A stretch of 64,000 bases of DNA from Verrucosispora sioxanthis (GCF_010560025.1 NZ_SAIY01000001.1:62001-126000); one strand, 5' to 3'; counted from the first letter of the stretch, positions 35,451-46,665 are shown. Made by a program: numbers and translations. The notes: generated by a model from the sequence alone, not told the origin.

Positions 35451-38129
35451 TCACGCTTCAGCGAGCGCCCGCTCGACCGTGAGCAACAGTCGGGGCACCT
35501 CCGACTCGGGCAGCCCGCCGCCCTGCGCCAGCTCGGGACTGCCGCCACCACGGCCGGAGAACGCCGCCTTGACCAGGTCGTTGGCGGCAATGCCCCGGCT
35601 TCGGGCGGCCGGGTTCACCGCCACCACCAGCGACGCCTTGCCGTTGGCTCGGGCGGCCACCGCGACCACCCCCGGCCGGGACGCCTCGATCCGACCCCGG
35701 ATCTCCTGGGCGAGAGTGCGTACGTCGTTGCCGGCCGCCCCCTCGGGCGCCTCGGTACCCACGTAGGCGACCCCGGACACGTCCTTGGCCTGGGCGGCAA
35801 GCGCCGCCGCGCCGCCGAGCACCAGCTGCGCGCGCAGCTTCTCCAGCTCCTTCTCCGCGTCGCGCAGCTGGGTGACCGTCTGCTCGACCCGGTCGGCGAC
35901 CTGCTCGGAGGGAACGCGGTACAGCTCGGCGAGGCGGGACACCAGCAGGTGCTCGCGGGCCAGGAAGTTGAACGCGTCCATCCCGACCAGCGCCTCGACC
36001 CGGCGTACGCCGGACCCGATCGACGACTCGGAGAGGATCTTCACCAGACCGAGCTGGCCGGAGCGGGCCACGTGCGTGCCGCCGCAGAGTTCCCGGGCGT
36101 AGTCACCGACCTCGACCACCCGGACGTGCTCGCCGTACTTCTCACCGAACAGCGCCATGGCACCGATGCGCCGCGCCTCCTCCAGCGAGGTGATGAACGC
36201 GTGCACCTCCAGGTCGGCCAGCAGCACCTCGTTGACCTGCTGCTCCACGTCACGCAGCACGCTGGGTGCCACGCCGGTGGCGGTGTTGAAGTCGAAGCGC
36301 AGCCGACCGGGCGCGTTCAACGAGCCGGCCTGGGTGGCGGATTCGCCGAGGAAGTTGCGCATGGTCTGGTGCACCAGGTGGGTGGCGGTGTGCGAGCGGG
36401 AGATCGCCCGCCGCCGGCTGGTGTCGATCTCGGCGTAGCCGGTCTCCCCGGCCCGCACCTCGCCCCGCAGCACCCGGGCCCGGTGCACGATCAGCCCCGG
36501 CACCGGCTGCTGCACGTCGAGGACCTCGACCTGGCCGCCGCCCACCGTGATCATCCCGAGGTCGGGCTGTTGACCGCCGCCCTCGGCGTAGAACGGGGTG
36601 GTGTCGAGCACCAGCTCGATGGTGTCGCCCTCGACGGCCGCCGCCCGCTGCCCGTCGGTGCCGAGCACCGCGCGGACGGTGGACTCACGGGCCACCTCCG
36701 TGTAGCCGGTGAAGGTCACCGGACCACCGGCGTCGAGCACCGCCCGGTACGCCGACAGGTCGGTGTGCCCGGTCTTGCGTGCCTGCGCGTCGGCCTTGGC
36801 GCGGGCCCGCTGGTCGGCCATCAGCCGGCGGAAGCCCTCCTGGTCGACGGTGAGCCCCTGCTCGGCGGCGATCTCCAGGGTCAGGTCGATCGGGAAGCCG
36901 TAGGTGTCGTGCAGCTGGAACGCCTTGTCTCCGGAGAGCGCCGGCCGCCCCGCCGACTTCGTCTCGGTGATCGCGGTGTCCAGGATCGTCGTACCGGCCC
37001 GCAGCGTGGCCAGGAACGCGTCCTCCTCGGCGTACGCGTACGCCGAGATCCGGTCGAAGTCCGCCGCCAGCTCCGGGTACGACGGGGCCATGCAGTCCCG
37101 CGCCACCGGCAGCAGCTCCGGCAGGGCTCGCTCCTGCCAGCCGAGCAGCCGCACCGACCGGATCGCCCGACGCATGATCCGCCGCAGCACGTAGCCCCGG
37201 CCCTCGTTGGACGGGGTCACCCCGTCACCGATGAGCATCAGCGCGGTACGCACGTGGTCGGCGATCACCCGCAGCCGCACGTCGTCCGGGTGCGACTGGT
37301 TGGCGGCGTGGCCCGAGTGCGCGCCGTACCGCTTGCCGGTCAGCTCCGCCGCCCGGTCCAGGATCGGGCGGACCTCGTCGATCTCGTAGAGGTTGTCGAC
37401 GCCCTGCAGGATCGACGCCATCCGCTCCAGGCCCATGCCGGTGTCGATGTTCTTCGCCGGCAGCTCACCCAGGATCGGGAAGTTCTCCTTGTCGGTGCCC
37501 GGACCCCGCTCGAACTGCATGAACACGAGGTTCCAGAACTCCAGGTACCGGTCCTCGTCGACCTCCGGACCACCCTCGGCGCCATAGGCCGGCCCCCGGT
37601 CGTAGTACAGCTCGGAACACGGGCCACACGGGCCGGGGATGCCCATGGACCAGAAGTTGTCCTTCTTGCCCCGGCGCACGATGCGCTCGTCGGGCACCCC
37701 GGTGCGACGCCAGATGTCGTACGCCTCGTCGTCGTCGAGGTAGACCGTCGCCCAGATCCGCTCCGGATCCAGCCCGAACCCGCCGGACTCGACCGACTTC
37801 GTGGCCAGCTCCCAGGCGAGCGGGATCGCGCCGTCCTTGAAGTAGTCGCCGAAGGAGAAGTTCCCGTTCATCTGGAAGAACGTGCCGTGCCGGCTGGTCT
37901 TGCCGACCTCGTCGATGTCCGGCGTACGGATGCACTTCTGCACGCTCACCGCGCGCCGGTACGGCGGCGTCTGCTGGCCCAGGAAGTAGGGGACGAACTG
38001 CACCATGCCGGCGTTGACGAACAGCAGGTTCGGGTCGCTGATGGCGGGCAGCGGAGCGGACGGCACGACGGTGTGACCGTTCGCCTCGAAGTGGGCGAGA
38101 TACCGCCGCTTGATCTCCGCCGTCTTCAT
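35451..38129 (-). CDS. alaS: Alanyl-tRNA synthetase
   Basis: Class II synthetase charging tRNA-Ala, with editing. 892 residues. The catalytic domain opens [20 protein letters not shown] and has [20 protein letters not shown]; the editing domain zinc site is HTATH and CGGTH, both complete; a coiled-coil and C-Ala domain ends the protein with [14 protein letters not shown]. The ATG overlaps the stop of the upstream small membrane protein (ATGA). A 1064-codon open frame on the other strand is its shadow. Confidence 0.98.
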   Translation of the reverse strand: MKTAEIKRRYLAHFEANGHTVVPSAPLPAISDPNLLFVNAGMVQFVPYFLGQQTPPYRRAVSVQKCIRTPDIDEVGKTSRHGTFFQMNGNFSFGDYFKDGAIPLAWELATKSVESGGFGLDPERIWATVYLDDDEAYDIWRRTGVPDERIVRRGKKDNFWSMGIPGPCGPCSELYYDRGPAYGAEGGPEVDEDRYLEFWNLVFMQFERGPGTDKENFPILGELPAKNIDTGMGLERMASILQGVDNLYEIDEVRPILDRAAELTGKRYGAHSGHAANQSHPDDVRLRVIADHVRTALMLIGDGVTPSNEGRGYVLRRIMRRAIRSVRLLGWQERALPELLPVARDCMAPSYPELAADFDRISAYAYAEEDAFLATLRAGTTILDTAITETKSAGRPALSGDKAFQLHDTYGFPIDLTLEIAAEQGLTVDQEGFRRLMADQRARAKADAQARKTGHTDLSAYRAVLDAGGPVTFTGYTEVARESTVRAVLGTDGQRAAAVEGDTIELVLDTTPFYAEGGGQQPDLGMITVGGGQVEVLDVQQPVPGLIVHRARVLRGEVRAGETGYAEIDTSRRRAISRSHTATHLVHQTMRNFLGESATQAGSLNAPGRLRFDFNTATGVAPSVLRDVEQQVNEVLLADLEVHAFITSLEEARRIGAMALFGEKYGEHVRVVEVGDYARELCGGTHVARSGQLGLVKILSESSIGSGVRRVEALVGMDAFNFLAREHLLVSRLAELYRVPSEQVADRVEQTVTQLRDAEKELEKLRAQLVLGGAAALAAQAKDVSGVAYVGTEAPEGAAGNDVRTLAQEIRGRIEASRPGVVAVAARANGKASLVVAVNPAARSRGIAANDLVKAAFSGRGGGSPELAQGGGLPESEVPRLLLTVERALAEA

Positions 38130-38431
38130 CGCTGGTGTTCCTCCGGAAAGATCTCTCGGTCGCCGACCCGCGGGTCCTCCCGCAGCTCGGCGAACTGGTC
38201 GTCGAACGCCTCGCCCTGGGCGAACGCCTCGTGGATCTCGTGCTCCCGCTCAGCCATCCCGGCGCGTACGTCCGCCACGAAGCTACGCAGTTCCTCGACC
38301 AGTCCGCCAGCGGATTGCGACAGGTTGTCGGCGATGCCGGCGGGGGTGTAGGCGTGGGCGGCGCGGGTCGCCTTGCGCACCACCACGACACCGACGGCCA
38401 GCCCGATACCCAGCCAGAAAAGGCGCCTCAT
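38126..38431 (-). CDS. Small membrane-anchored protein upstream of alaS
   Basis: 101 residues: one N-terminal helix ([23 protein letters not shown]) then an amphipathic, charged helical part ([27 protein letters not shown]). Its place next to alaS and the DUF948 gene is conserved in actinobacteria, and databases probably list it as DUF6167; the function is unknown. The ATG at 38431 follows GGGAGG at eight bases. Confidence 0.8.
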   Translation of the reverse strand: MRRLFWLGIGLAVGVVVVRKATRAAHAYTPAGIADNLSQSAGGLVEELRSFVADVRAGMAEREHEIHEAFAQGEAFDDQFAELREDPRVGDREIFPEEHQR

Positions 38432-38456
38432 GCTCGTACCTCCCGGTGCCGTCGGG

Positions 38457-38918
38457 TCAGCGGTTCCCGCGCCGGGCGGCGCGCCGCTGAGCCTTGATGG
38501 TGTCCCGCACCTCGCGCTCGGTCTCGGCGTGCCGGCGGGCGGCGGCGGCCTTGCGCACGCCATAGCCGAACGCCGCCACCTTGACCAGCGGGTTGGCCGC
38601 GGCGGCGGAAACCACGGTGACCAGGTTGGCGACGTTGGCGCTGATGTTCTGCGCGTGGCCGGTCATGGTGTCGACCTTGGCCAGCTGGAGGTTCACCCCG
38701 TCGAGCGAGGTCTGCACCTGCTCCAGGGTCACGTTGACGTTGCGTACGGTGGTGTTGACGTCACCGAGCAGCGGGCCCGTCCGGTCGTTCAGGTCATTGA
38801 TCATGCGGGTGGTGGCGTCCACGGTGTGCCGCAACCGCAGGATGGGCAGCGTCAGGATCAGCACCAGCATCGCGAACGCGATCGCCGCGATCAGTGCCGC
38901 GACCTCCAAAAAGCCCAC
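38457..38918 (-). CDS. DUF948-type single-pass membrane protein
   Basis: 153 residues: membrane helix at 2-27 (FLEVAALIAAIAFAMLVLIL), then a long coiled coil (about 30-110, heptad-like NDRTGPLLGDVNTTVRNVNV) and a basic tail RRAARRGNR. The family resembles bacterial coiled-coil or methyl-accepting-like proteins; no function is known. The GTG at 38918 follows GAGGAGG. Tandem with the small gene before alaS. Confidence 0.85.
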   Translation of the reverse strand: MGFLEVAALIAAIAFAMLVLILTLPILRLRHTVDATTRMINDLNDRTGPLLGDVNTTVRNVNVTLEQVQTSLDGVNLQLAKVDTMTGHAQNISANVANLVTVVSAAAANPLVKVAAFGYGVRKAAAARRHAETEREVRDTIKAQRRAARRGNR

Positions 38919-39057
38919 GCCAGTCCTCCTCAAACAGTGGTTCGGGGCGCACGGATCCGCCAGCCGCACGACCGTCTCGCCCACGTCAACGTCGAGTGGC
39001 CGGTCGACGACCGGTCACCACCAGCACCTGACCCTACCGTCCGTGATGAGGATCGGC

Positions 39058-42000
39058 TCAGGACGGTGGTGACGGCGTCAGGTCGCTCAACGGGTCGTCG
39101 GTCACTGTCGGGAAGGGATCCTCGCCGGTGAGCGACGGGTCGGTGCTCGGCTGTGGCCGCGTCCGCTCGTCGTCGATCGCGTTGCGCACCTTCACCGACA
39201 CCAACGATCCGGGGCACTCCTGCGCCGCGGTGGCCGGGTCGGGCGCCGGCACCACCGCGGGTTCGCCGTCGACGGGCGGTGGCACGCAGGTGCGTTCCCG
39301 TACCCAGAGGTCGAGGGTGAGTTCGTCGCGCCGCCAGCAGGTGTAGCTGCCCTTCTCCTCCTGCTCCGGGCAGTAGTTGGGCGTCCACCGCTGCCAACCG
39401 TCGCGGGTCAGCGCGGCCTCGTACGCCTGCGCGGTCTCGTCGGGTGACCGGTCGGAGGTGGTGGTGCGTTCCCGCAACCGGCAGTCCAGCAGACACCACG
39501 GGCTGCCGGTGACGTCGTCGACCGCTTCCGTCGCCGCCCAGGCCGGCACGTCGAGCTGGTCGAGCGAGGCGAAGACCGGATCCCGGTTCATGGTCTGCAC
39601 ACCGAAGAACGCGGGAAGTACACCGAGCAGCAGGACACTGGCCAGCACCAGGACGGCGGCACGCGACCGGGGGGAGCCCGGCACCTGCCGGCGCGGCTGA
39701 CCACCGTCGCCCGCCTGGTCGCCCTCGGGCCGGTCGACGTCGACGAACTCCGGCGCGTTGGCGCGTCGAGCCGTCGGTTCCGGGCCGGGGTGCCCGGTCG
39801 GTCCGGCCGGTGCCACGACTGCCGCGGCGCGGGCCACCGCCGGAGCCTCGCCGCCCCGCGCCGAAGGCACCGGCGACATGCCGGAGGGTGCGGGGCGCGC
39901 CGGATTCCGGTGCGGCGGCATGGCCCGGCCGGCGGGCCGCTCCTCCGGGCGCACCGGAGCACCGGCCCGAGCCGTGACCGGCGAGCCGGTCGGCCCGGTG
40001 GCGACGCCCCGGCCGGGCTCGGCGGAGCCAGGGCCGGCGGGACCGATGTCGGGTCGGTGCGGCGACGTCACGGCCGGACCGTCGGGTCGGACCGCGCCGC
40101 GCGGCGGAACGCCGGGCGGACCGTCCGGACGCGCCGCACCACGCGGCGCACCGACAGGCGGACCGTCCGGACGCGCCGCACCGACAGGCGGACCACCCGG
40201 ACGCGCCGCACCACGCGGCGGCGCTGCCGGGGCACCATCGGGTCGCGCCGCACCACGCGGCGGACCGACGGGCGGACCGTCCGGTCGGGCCGCACCACGC
40301 GGCGGAACACCGGGAGGGCCGTCGGGCCGCGTCGCGCCCCGCGAGGGCAGATCAGGCGAGCCGTCCGGACGCGCCGCACCACGCGGCGGGCCGTCGGGCC
40401 GGGGTGCCGGACCGGTGGCCCCGATCCGGGGCAGGGTGCCGGCCCGACCTGTCGGCTCACGTCCGTCCGGGCCGGGGGCAGGGCCGGCCGGCGGAGTCGG
40501 GCGGCCACGTCCGACCGGTGGCCCGTCGGCGCGGCGGGCAGGCCCGGCCACCGGGCGGTCCGGTCCCGACTCGACCCGCCGCCCATCGGCCGGCGCGGCG
40601 CCCGCGTTCGGTCGACCGGGAGGACCACCGGCGTCCACGCCACGGCGGTCGCCGATCGTCGGCGTACCACCGGAGGGCGTGCCGGCCACGCGGCCGGGCG
40701 GTGTCGCGGGTCGCTTGCTGATCGTGGGCAGCGCCGGGTCGGTGTGGTGCGGTCGTCCGGCCTGCCGGAGCCAGTCGGAGGGCCGCTCCGGTCGGGCGGT
40801 GCGGCCCTCGCCCAGCCGCCCTGCGCCGGGTGGCGCCTCGGTACCGGCACCCGCTACCGCGTGCCGTCCGGACGGCTCCTCGGCGGCCGCGCGCCGACCC
40901 CGGGTGTCGTCGGCGGTCGGTGGGCCCGATTCGGTGCGCCCGACGGGTGGGGTGCGCGCGGGCCCAGCCGCGGGTGGGCCGGACGGGACGCCGGGAATCG
41001 GTGGCGCGTTGCCGGACAGCGGCACCACCGGCCGTTCCTCCTCCGGCTCGGCGGCGCGTCGACGGCCGGCCGCCGACCGCCGGCCGGAACGCCGCCCGGT
41101 CGACCGGCGGCGGGCGTCATGCTCCCGGGCGTTGCACCGGCAGTGGTCGCCGGCCCGCCCTGTTCGGCGCCCCTCGGACCGGCCGGGTCGGCGACCGGTT
41201 CCGGTGGCAGGCGGTGGCCGCCGAGCGGCGGCGTCGGGTCCGGCACGCCGGCTGACGGTGGTCCGGCCGGGGCGTCGGCCGGCCGGGGACGGCCCGGCCC
41301 GGCGAGACGCCCGGCCCGGCCGTCAGGGACACGGCCAGGATCGGTGCGGTCCGCCGGAGGCGGGCCGGTGACCGTCGTCGGCGGTGCCGGGGCGTGGCCG
41401 GGGTCGGTCGAGGGCAGACGACGCGGGCCGGCGGGTGCGGCGTTCGGCCGGATGCCCGGCATCCGACGCTGCCCGGCTGGGCCTGCCCCGGGACCTGCGG
41501 GCGGGCCCGACACCGGTCCGGGCGGCCGGCCCGCAGCGATCGGTGCCCCGGACACCGGGCCGGCTTCCGGAGCCGGCCGGGAGCGCTCCCGGCACCGGCT
41601 CACCGGGATGTGGCCGCCGGGTGGCTGGTCCGGCGGCGCCAGGCTGCGGTGGCCAACCGGCCGGCGGGGTGTTGGCGGCACCGGCCTCGTGACGGGTGGT
41701 GGCCGGCGGCGGTGGGACGAACGGCGGGGGGCCCGGGGTCGTTCCTGCCCACCGGGGGTGGGCCGGCGGGCGGACGCGCGGGCGGGTTGCCCGGCCAGGG
41801 GCCGTCGACCGGACGCGCTCGTGGGGGCTCGGCCGGGCCGCGGCCGGGTGGCGGTGGCACCGGTCCGTCCGGCCCCGGATGGTTGACCGGTGCGGGGGCG
41901 GGTCGTACGGGCGGCTCCTGGCCGGGACGCTCCGGCCCACGGCGCGCGGCGGCGGGCGGCTCGACGGCGACGCCGTCAGGGCCCAGCTCGGTGCGCTGCT

Positions 42001-42148
42001 GCTTGGCCGAACGCAGGTCGTCGATCCAGCCGAAATCCTCGCCGCCGGCCGACTCCTCCGGGGCGGCCTCGGATCTGCCCCGACCCCACCGGCGGCCCTT
42101 GCCGCGCCGCGCGTCCGGGCCCTCGTCCGGCCGGTCCGACGATTTCAC
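39058..42148 (-). CDS. Very long Pro/Gly/Arg-rich membrane protein with a small C-terminal extracytoplasmic domain; frame breaks likely
   Basis: The start is the GTG at 42148: it follows GGGAGGGG and overlaps the rarA stop by four bases. The first 100 residues are charged ([38 protein letters not shown]), then follow several hundred Pro/Gly/Ala/Arg residues, one membrane helix ([20 protein letters not shown]) and about 170 residues with four or more cysteines ([24 protein letters not shown]). No single frame spans 39058-42148; proline-rich pieces occur in three frames, so two or more lost bases between about 41690 and 40990 are likely. Repaired length is near 1030 residues. Function unknown; the tail could lie in the cytoplasm as a disordered polymer. 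Confidence 0.7.
40070..40420. repeat. Coding repeat, about 14-residue units in the Pro-rich gene
   Basis: Degenerate in-frame repeats of roughly 36-45 bases encode variants of [12 protein letters not shown] about ten times. The nucleotide units around GGACCGTCCGGACGCGCC and CCACGCGGCGG are nearly identical, which suggests recent expansion by slippage or unequal exchange. Confidence 0.8.
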
Positions 42149-43671
42149 TGTTGACCCCTCCCGTCGGCGCTCGCGCCGACCTCTTCGGCCACCTGAGCTG
42201 TCGTGGCCGTACCACGGTCGCCGTCGTCCTCCCCCGACGACGTCGGCCGGTCCGGCCGACCGCCTCCTGCCGGCTCGTCCGTACGGGCGGGGGTGGACAG
42301 CCCGCGAACGATCCGGCGCAGCAACGGTAGCCGGCCGGCCACCGATCGCTCCGCGCCGTGCTGGCTCGGCCGGTAGTAGTCGGTGCCGACCAGGTCGTCC
42401 GGCACGTACTGCTGGGTGACCACACCCCGCTGGTCGTCGTGCGGGTAGCGGTAACCGATGCCGTGCCCGAGACCCCGGGCACCGGAGTAGTGGGCGTCGC
42501 GCAGGCCCCGGGGCACCGGCCCGCCCCGCCCGGACCGCACGTCGGCGATCGCCGCGCCGATCGCGGTGGTCGCCGAGTTGGACTTGGGCGCGGTGGCCAG
42601 GTGGATCACGGCCTGGGCGAGGTTGAGCTGCGCCTCGGGCATGCCGACGTACTCCACCGCGTGGGCCGCGGCGGTCGCCACACCGAGCGCCGCCGGGTCG
42701 GCCATGCCGACGTCCTCGCTGGCGAAGATGACCAGCCGCCGCGCGATGAACCTGGCATCCTCCCCGGCGACGAGCATCCGGGCCAGCCAGTGCAGCGCCG
42801 CGTCCACGTCGGAACCGCGCATGCTCTTGATGAAGGCGCTGGTGACGTCGTAGTGGGCGTCCCCCGCCCGGTCGTAGCGGACCGCCGCGGTGTCCACCGC
42901 GCGTTCGGCGGTGGCGAGGTCGATGTGGTCCCTGCCCAGCGCGCTGGTCGAGCCGGCCGCCGCCTCCAGCGCCGTGAGCGCCTTGCGGACGTCTCCGCCG
43001 GCCAGCCGGACCAGGTGCTCCTCCGCCTCGGGTGCGAGGGTGAGCGTCCCAGCCAACCCGCGCTCGTCGACCAACGCGCGGTGCAGCAGCCCGCGTACCG
43101 CCTCGTCGTCGAGGGGTCGCAGGGTGAGCAGCACACACCGGGAGAGCAGCGGGGAGATGACCGAGAAGTACGGGTTCTCGGTGGTGGCCGCGAGCAGCGT
43201 GACCGTCCGGTCCTCCACCGCGGCGAGCAGCGAGTCCTGCTGGGTCTTGCTGAACCGGTGAACCTCGTCGATGAAGAGCACCGTCGGTGGACCACCCGAG
43301 CGCCGCTGTCGCCGCGCCGTGTCGATCACCGCCCGGACGTCCTTGACGCCGGCGGTCAGCGCGGACATGGCGACGAAGCGCCGGTCCGTCGCGGCGGCCA
43401 CCAGGTGGGCGATCGTGGTCTTGCCGCTGCCCGGCGGCCCCCAGAGGATCACCGACATCGGCGCGCTGCCGGCGACCAACTGCCGCAGCGGCGCACCGGG
43501 AGTGAGCAGGTGCTCCTGGCCGATCAGCTCGTCCAGACTGGCCGGACGCATCCGGACCGGCAGCGGCGCGTCCGGCCCGGCCGGGGTGAACCCGCCGACA
43601 CCGCCGGAACCCACCTGCGCACCGGGCGCTGCGGCGGGTTCACCGAGGGTGAACAGGGCGTCGGACTCCAT
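42145..43671 (-). CDS. rarA: Replication-associated recombination protein A (MgsA-like AAA+ ATPase)
   Basis: Clamp-loader-like ATPase that acts at stalled forks with SSB. About 508 residues. [15 protein letters not shown], Walker [10 protein letters not shown], Walker [11 protein letters not shown], sensor [10 protein letters not shown], and the tetramerisation part [24 protein letters not shown] stretch with [20 protein letters not shown] end are clear. The ATG at 43671 has no ribosome site but lies seven bases after TACTGT, so it may be leaderless. The C-terminal 70 residues are a low-complexity tail ([19 protein letters not shown]). Confidence 0.94.
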   Translation of the reverse strand: MESDALFTLGEPAAAPGAQVGSGGVGGFTPAGPDAPLPVRMRPASLDELIGQEHLLTPGAPLRQLVAGSAPMSVILWGPPGSGKTTIAHLVAAATDRRFVAMSALTAGVKDVRAVIDTARRQRRSGGPPTVLFIDEVHRFSKTQQDSLLAAVEDRTVTLLAATTENPYFSVISPLLSRCVLLTLRPLDDEAVRGLLHRALVDERGLAGTLTLAPEAEEHLVRLAGGDVRKALTALEAAAGSTSALGRDHIDLATAERAVDTAAVRYDRAGDAHYDVTSAFIKSMRGSDVDAALHWLARMLVAGEDARFIARRLVIFASEDVGMADPAALGVATAAAHAVEYVGMPEAQLNLAQAVIHLATAPKSNSATTAIGAAIADVRSGRGGPVPRGLRDAHYSGARGLGHGIGYRYPHDDQRGVVTQQYVPDDLVGTDYYRPSQHGAERSVAGRLPLLRRIVRGLSTPARTDEPAGGGRPDRPTSSGEDDGDRGTATTAQVAEEVGASADGRGQQ

Positions 43672-43746
43672 CACGAGAACAGTACCGGGCTCGGCCGACA
43701 ACGCCGGAATCGCGCCGTCGACCGAGCCCGGGGTGATCGTTCCCGG

Positions 43747-43956
43747 TCAGCCGCGGCCCGGGCGACGGCCCCGGTACCAGCGGCCACCGCCGCCGCCCGG
43801 ACCCCGGCCGACGCCGGCCAGGTAGAGCGAGAGCAGCAGCAGACCGATCAGGACCAGGGTGTTCCAGTTGAACAGGTCGGGGGCGCCGAGTTTGGTGTCC
43901 AGCAGGTCGAGCAGCAAGGCGAAGCCGAAGACGGCGGCTGCGGCGATGGCGAGCAT
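43747..43956 (-). CDS. Small two-helix membrane protein
   Basis: 69 residues: two hydrophobic helices (LAIAAAAVFGFALLLDLL and TLVLIGLLLLSLYLAGV) joined by a short polar loop LDTKLGAPDLFNWN, and a Gly/Arg-rich tail. The ATG at 43956 follows GGAGG at seven bases. I do not recognise a family; similar short proteins are common in actinomycetes. Alone between rarA and a divergent acetyltransferase. Confidence 0.75.
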   Translation of the reverse strand: MLAIAAAAVFGFALLLDLLDTKLGAPDLFNWNTLVLIGLLLLSLYLAGVGRGPGGGGGRWYRGRRPGRG

Positions 43957-44040
43957 GACGTACCTCCGGTGGGGGTTGCCAGTAGGTCGGCGCGGGATGT
44001 ACCCGATCGGTCCGCTCGCCAATCTCCAACCACGACGACC

Positions 44041-44046
44041 TACGCT
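44041..44046 (+). promoter_or_regulatory. -10 box of a leaderless GNAT mRNA
   Basis: TACGCT ends six bases before the ATG at 44053, the same spacing as the GH10 and MarR/ArsR-type genes here. No clear -35 box and no ribosome site are seen. Confidence 0.4.
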
Positions 44047-44052
44047 GGCGGC

Positions 44053-44787
44053 ATGATCGTCGCCGACGAGGCCCTTGACGGGCGGGATGCCATCCTGGCC
44101 GCGACGGACCGTCATCCCTTCGTCCGGCACTCACTACCGGATCACGAACCGGCGCGTGGTTGGCGACGCGCCGCAGCCGTGTGCTGGCTGCTCACCGTCG
44201 AACACGGGCCGATCGGAGGCGTGATCGGCGCCGCGGCGCCGGCGATCGACCTGGTCGGCGCGGTGGCCGCGGCGGGGAGGGTCGGTGCCGGGCGGTGGAT
44301 TCACCTGCCCCGTACGGACCCCTCGCCGCTCGGGCCGGCCGTGACCGCTCAGGAGGACTGGGATTTCCGCTGGACGACAGGCGCGCCGCCGGCGCAGCCC
44401 GGCGAGGAGCGGGTGGTCCGGCTGACCGAGGCGGACCACCCGGCCCTGACGGCGCTGATCGACGAGGCGTTCCCGACCAGCACCGCCCGCCCCGGCGATC
44501 CGAGTGTGCGCGACTGGTACGGAATCCGCGACGGTGACCGGCTGGTCGCCTGCGGCGCCGACCGCACCCGGGGTGAGGTCGGCTTCCTCGCCGGGTTGAC
44601 GGTGGCACCGCGGCACCGGGGGCGGGGTCTGGGTGCGGCGATCACCGCCGCGATGACCCGGGTCCTGCTGGAGCGGTACGACATGGTGGCACTGGGCGTC
44701 TACCCGAGCAACCTGGCGGCGATCCGGCTCTACCGGCGGCTCGGCTACACCGACACGTTCTCGCTCACCTCGGTCCGCTTCGGCTGA
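44053..44787 (+). CDS. GNAT-family N-acetyltransferase
   Basis: 244 residues. The acetyl-CoA site GLTVAPRHRGRGLGAAITAAM (around 190-210) has the R/Q-x-x-G-x-G pattern, and GVYPSNLAAIRLYRRLGYTDT closes the fold. The first 110 residues are a divergent half domain, so this may be a double-GNAT or FR47-like protein. The substrate is unknown. Its 3' end overlaps the convergent MFS gene by 43 bases. Confidence 0.88.
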   Translation: MIVADEALDGRDAILAATDRHPFVRHSLPDHEPARGWRRAAAVCWLLTVEHGPIGGVIGAAAPAIDLVGAVAAAGRVGAGRWIHLPRTDPSPLGPAVTAQEDWDFRWTTGAPPAQPGEERVVRLTEADHPALTALIDEAFPTSTARPGDPSVRDWYGIRDGDRLVACGADRTRGEVGFLAGLTVAPRHRGRGLGAAITAAMTRVLLERYDMVALGVYPSNLAAIRLYRRLGYTDTFSLTSVRFG

Positions 44788-46036
44788 TTGTCAGCCGAGG
44801 CGGACCTCCGGCCGGCCCGCCAGGCGGGCAGGTACAGCGGCGCGGCGACCGCCAACGCGACCGCACCGACCAGCATCGCCGTACTCACCCCGGCCCGGTC
44901 ACCGATGAAGCCGAGCAGTACGCCGCCGAGCGCGCCGGCCGGCATGGCCACCATCGAGTTCACCGAGATCACACTGGTCCGGTACGGGCCGTCGACCTGC
45001 CGGTGCAGCAGCCCCATGTGCAGCGGGTTCGACGCGCCGTGCACGGCATAGCAGACGAAGAAGGCGATCAGCACGCCGACCGGGCCGGCGAGCAGGGCCA
45101 TGCCGACCACCGTGCCGCCCTGCACGATCCGCAGCAGCGCGGCACCGGGCGCGGCGCCCAGCCACCGGACGAGCAACGGGTGGCCGCCGCGCCGGCCGCC
45201 GAGGCCAGCCAGGCGATGGTGCTCGCGGGGCCGAGCAGGGCGGCGGCCCGGTCGGCGGCACCGGTCACCTCGGCCAACCGGATCGGCAGCAGACTCTCGA
45301 AGGTGACCATCCCGAAGCCCCAGAACAGCTCGACCGCGACCAGGGCGAGCAGCACCCGGGAACGGCGCAGCAGGCCGAACGCCTCGCCGACCATGCGCGG
45401 CGCGGCCCGGACCGACGCCCACAGCGCACCGGGCCCGCGCGCCGGTCGCCGTTCCACCAGCAGGGTCAGCAACGCCAGCAGGGAAACCCCCTGCAGGCCG
45501 ACGGCGGCCAGCACCGGCGTGGTCAGGGCACTGACCGGCCCGAGCGGACCAAGCGCGACCAGGCCGCCGCTCAACAGGGCACCGGCCGCGATGCTCAGGC
45601 CGAGCACGGTGCCACCCTGGCCGAGCCCTTTCTCGTACGCGGCATCCGGGTCGACAGCCAGGGTGCTGTCCACGTACCAGGACTCCAGCGGGCCGCTGTC
45701 CAGCGCACGGAACACGCCCTGCAACGCCCAGACGGCGGTGAGCAGGACGAACGAGTCGGCCAGCACCAGCAGGCCCATCGAGACGAGGCCCACCACGCTG
45801 GCCGCCACCAGCACCGGCCGGCGACCCAGTGCGTCGGCGAACCCACCGGTCGGCAGCTCCAGGGCGAGCACCACCACCCCCTGGGCGGCGGCGGCCAGCC
45901 CGATCTGGGTCAGGGTCAGGCCCCGCTCCTGCATCAGCAGGATCACCACCGGCATCAGCAGGCCGGTCGGCAACCAACGCAGCCCGTGCAGGATCAGAAA
46001 TCGACGCCGGATCTGGCGTACGGACAGCTCACTCAT
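44745..46036 (-). CDS. MFS exporter, one frame break as read
   Basis: 430 residues after repair, 12 membrane helices. LELPTGGFADALGRRPVLVAA is the loop 2-3 signature of the superfamily. Near 45184 GCGGCC should read GCGGGCC; the frame then continues as HPLLVRWLGAAPGAALLRIV to the true end at 44745. The ATG at 46036 overlaps the regulator stop (ATGA), so the pair is one operon; a drug or metabolite exporter under its own repressor is likely. It resembles actinobacterial MFS proteins next to ArsR-type regulators. Its last 14 codons overlap the convergent acetyltransferase gene. Confidence 0.87.
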
Positions 46037-46629
46037 CGCTTGCGCCCGAGCAGCAACGGGAACGAGGCGAGGAAGATCTGCACCTGCTCGGCACCGGGCT
46101 CGCCCGGATCGGCCTCGGCCCGGTAGCGCTCCAGGGTGCGCCACAACTCCTGCTGTAGTTCGATCAGCCGGGCCGCCGGGATGGTCATGAAGGCGTCGCT
46201 CATGCCGAAGGCGTCACGCCACTGCGGCGGCCACTCGTCGCGGGCGGCGAACCATCGCTCGGTGTGCTCGACGAAGAGGCGGACCTGCTCGGCCTGGATC
46301 CACTCCATCGCGGCCCGGGCGTCCGGGTCGTCGTCGAAGTCGGTGTTCTCCCAGCTGGTCACCTCGTGGGCGGCCCGCCACCAACGCTGCCGGCCGGTGC
46401 CCCGGTCGGGCTCCTCGACGACCAGGCCGACCTCGGCCAGCTGGCGCAGGTGATAGCTGGTCGCACCGGTGTTGCTGTCGAGCAGCCCGGCGAGGGTGGT
46501 CGCCGTGGCCGGCCCCTTGACCCGCAGCGCACCGAGCAGCCGGGCCCGTAGCGGATGGGCCAGCACCCGGACCTGCCGGTGATCGATCCGGATCCGTCGC
46601 GGCGGTGGTCGACGCACTCCTTCGGTCAT
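46033..46629 (-). CDS. ArsR-like winged-helix repressor
   Basis: 198 residues. Winged helix at about 15-90: HRQVRVLAHPLRARLLGALRVKGPATATTLAGLL-like core (positions 17-50) with SNTGATSYHLRQLAEVGLVVEE as recognition helix and wing. The rest is helical with FLASFPLLLGRKR at the end. No metal-binding cysteine pair is seen, so it probably senses an organic ligand. The start ATG at 46629 lies next to its presumed operator (46643-46678) and promoter. Coupled to the MFS gene. Confidence 0.9.
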   Translation of the reverse strand: MTEGVRRPPPRRIRIDHRQVRVLAHPLRARLLGALRVKGPATATTLAGLLDSNTGATSYHLRQLAEVGLVVEEPDRGTGRQRWWRAAHEVTSWENTDFDDDPDARAAMEWIQAEQVRLFVEHTERWFAARDEWPPQWRDAFGMSDAFMTIPAARLIELQQELWRTLERYRAEADPGEPGAEQVQIFLASFPLLLGRKR

Positions 46630-46635
46630 GGACGC

Positions 46636-46665
46636 ACAATATCTATGCACAACTCCTGTGCACAA
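46636..46665 (-). promoter_or_regulatory. Promoter of the repressor/exporter operon, leaderless
   Basis: TTGTGC (46665-46660), 18 bases, TATTGT (46641-46636), then six bases to the ATG at 46629. No ribosome site. The -35 and spacer lie inside the operator. Confidence 0.55.

Noticed and set aside
35157..38351. 1064-codon open frame on the plus strand opposite alaS
   Set aside because: Mirror of the codon bias of alaS; no ribosome site, no recognisable domain.
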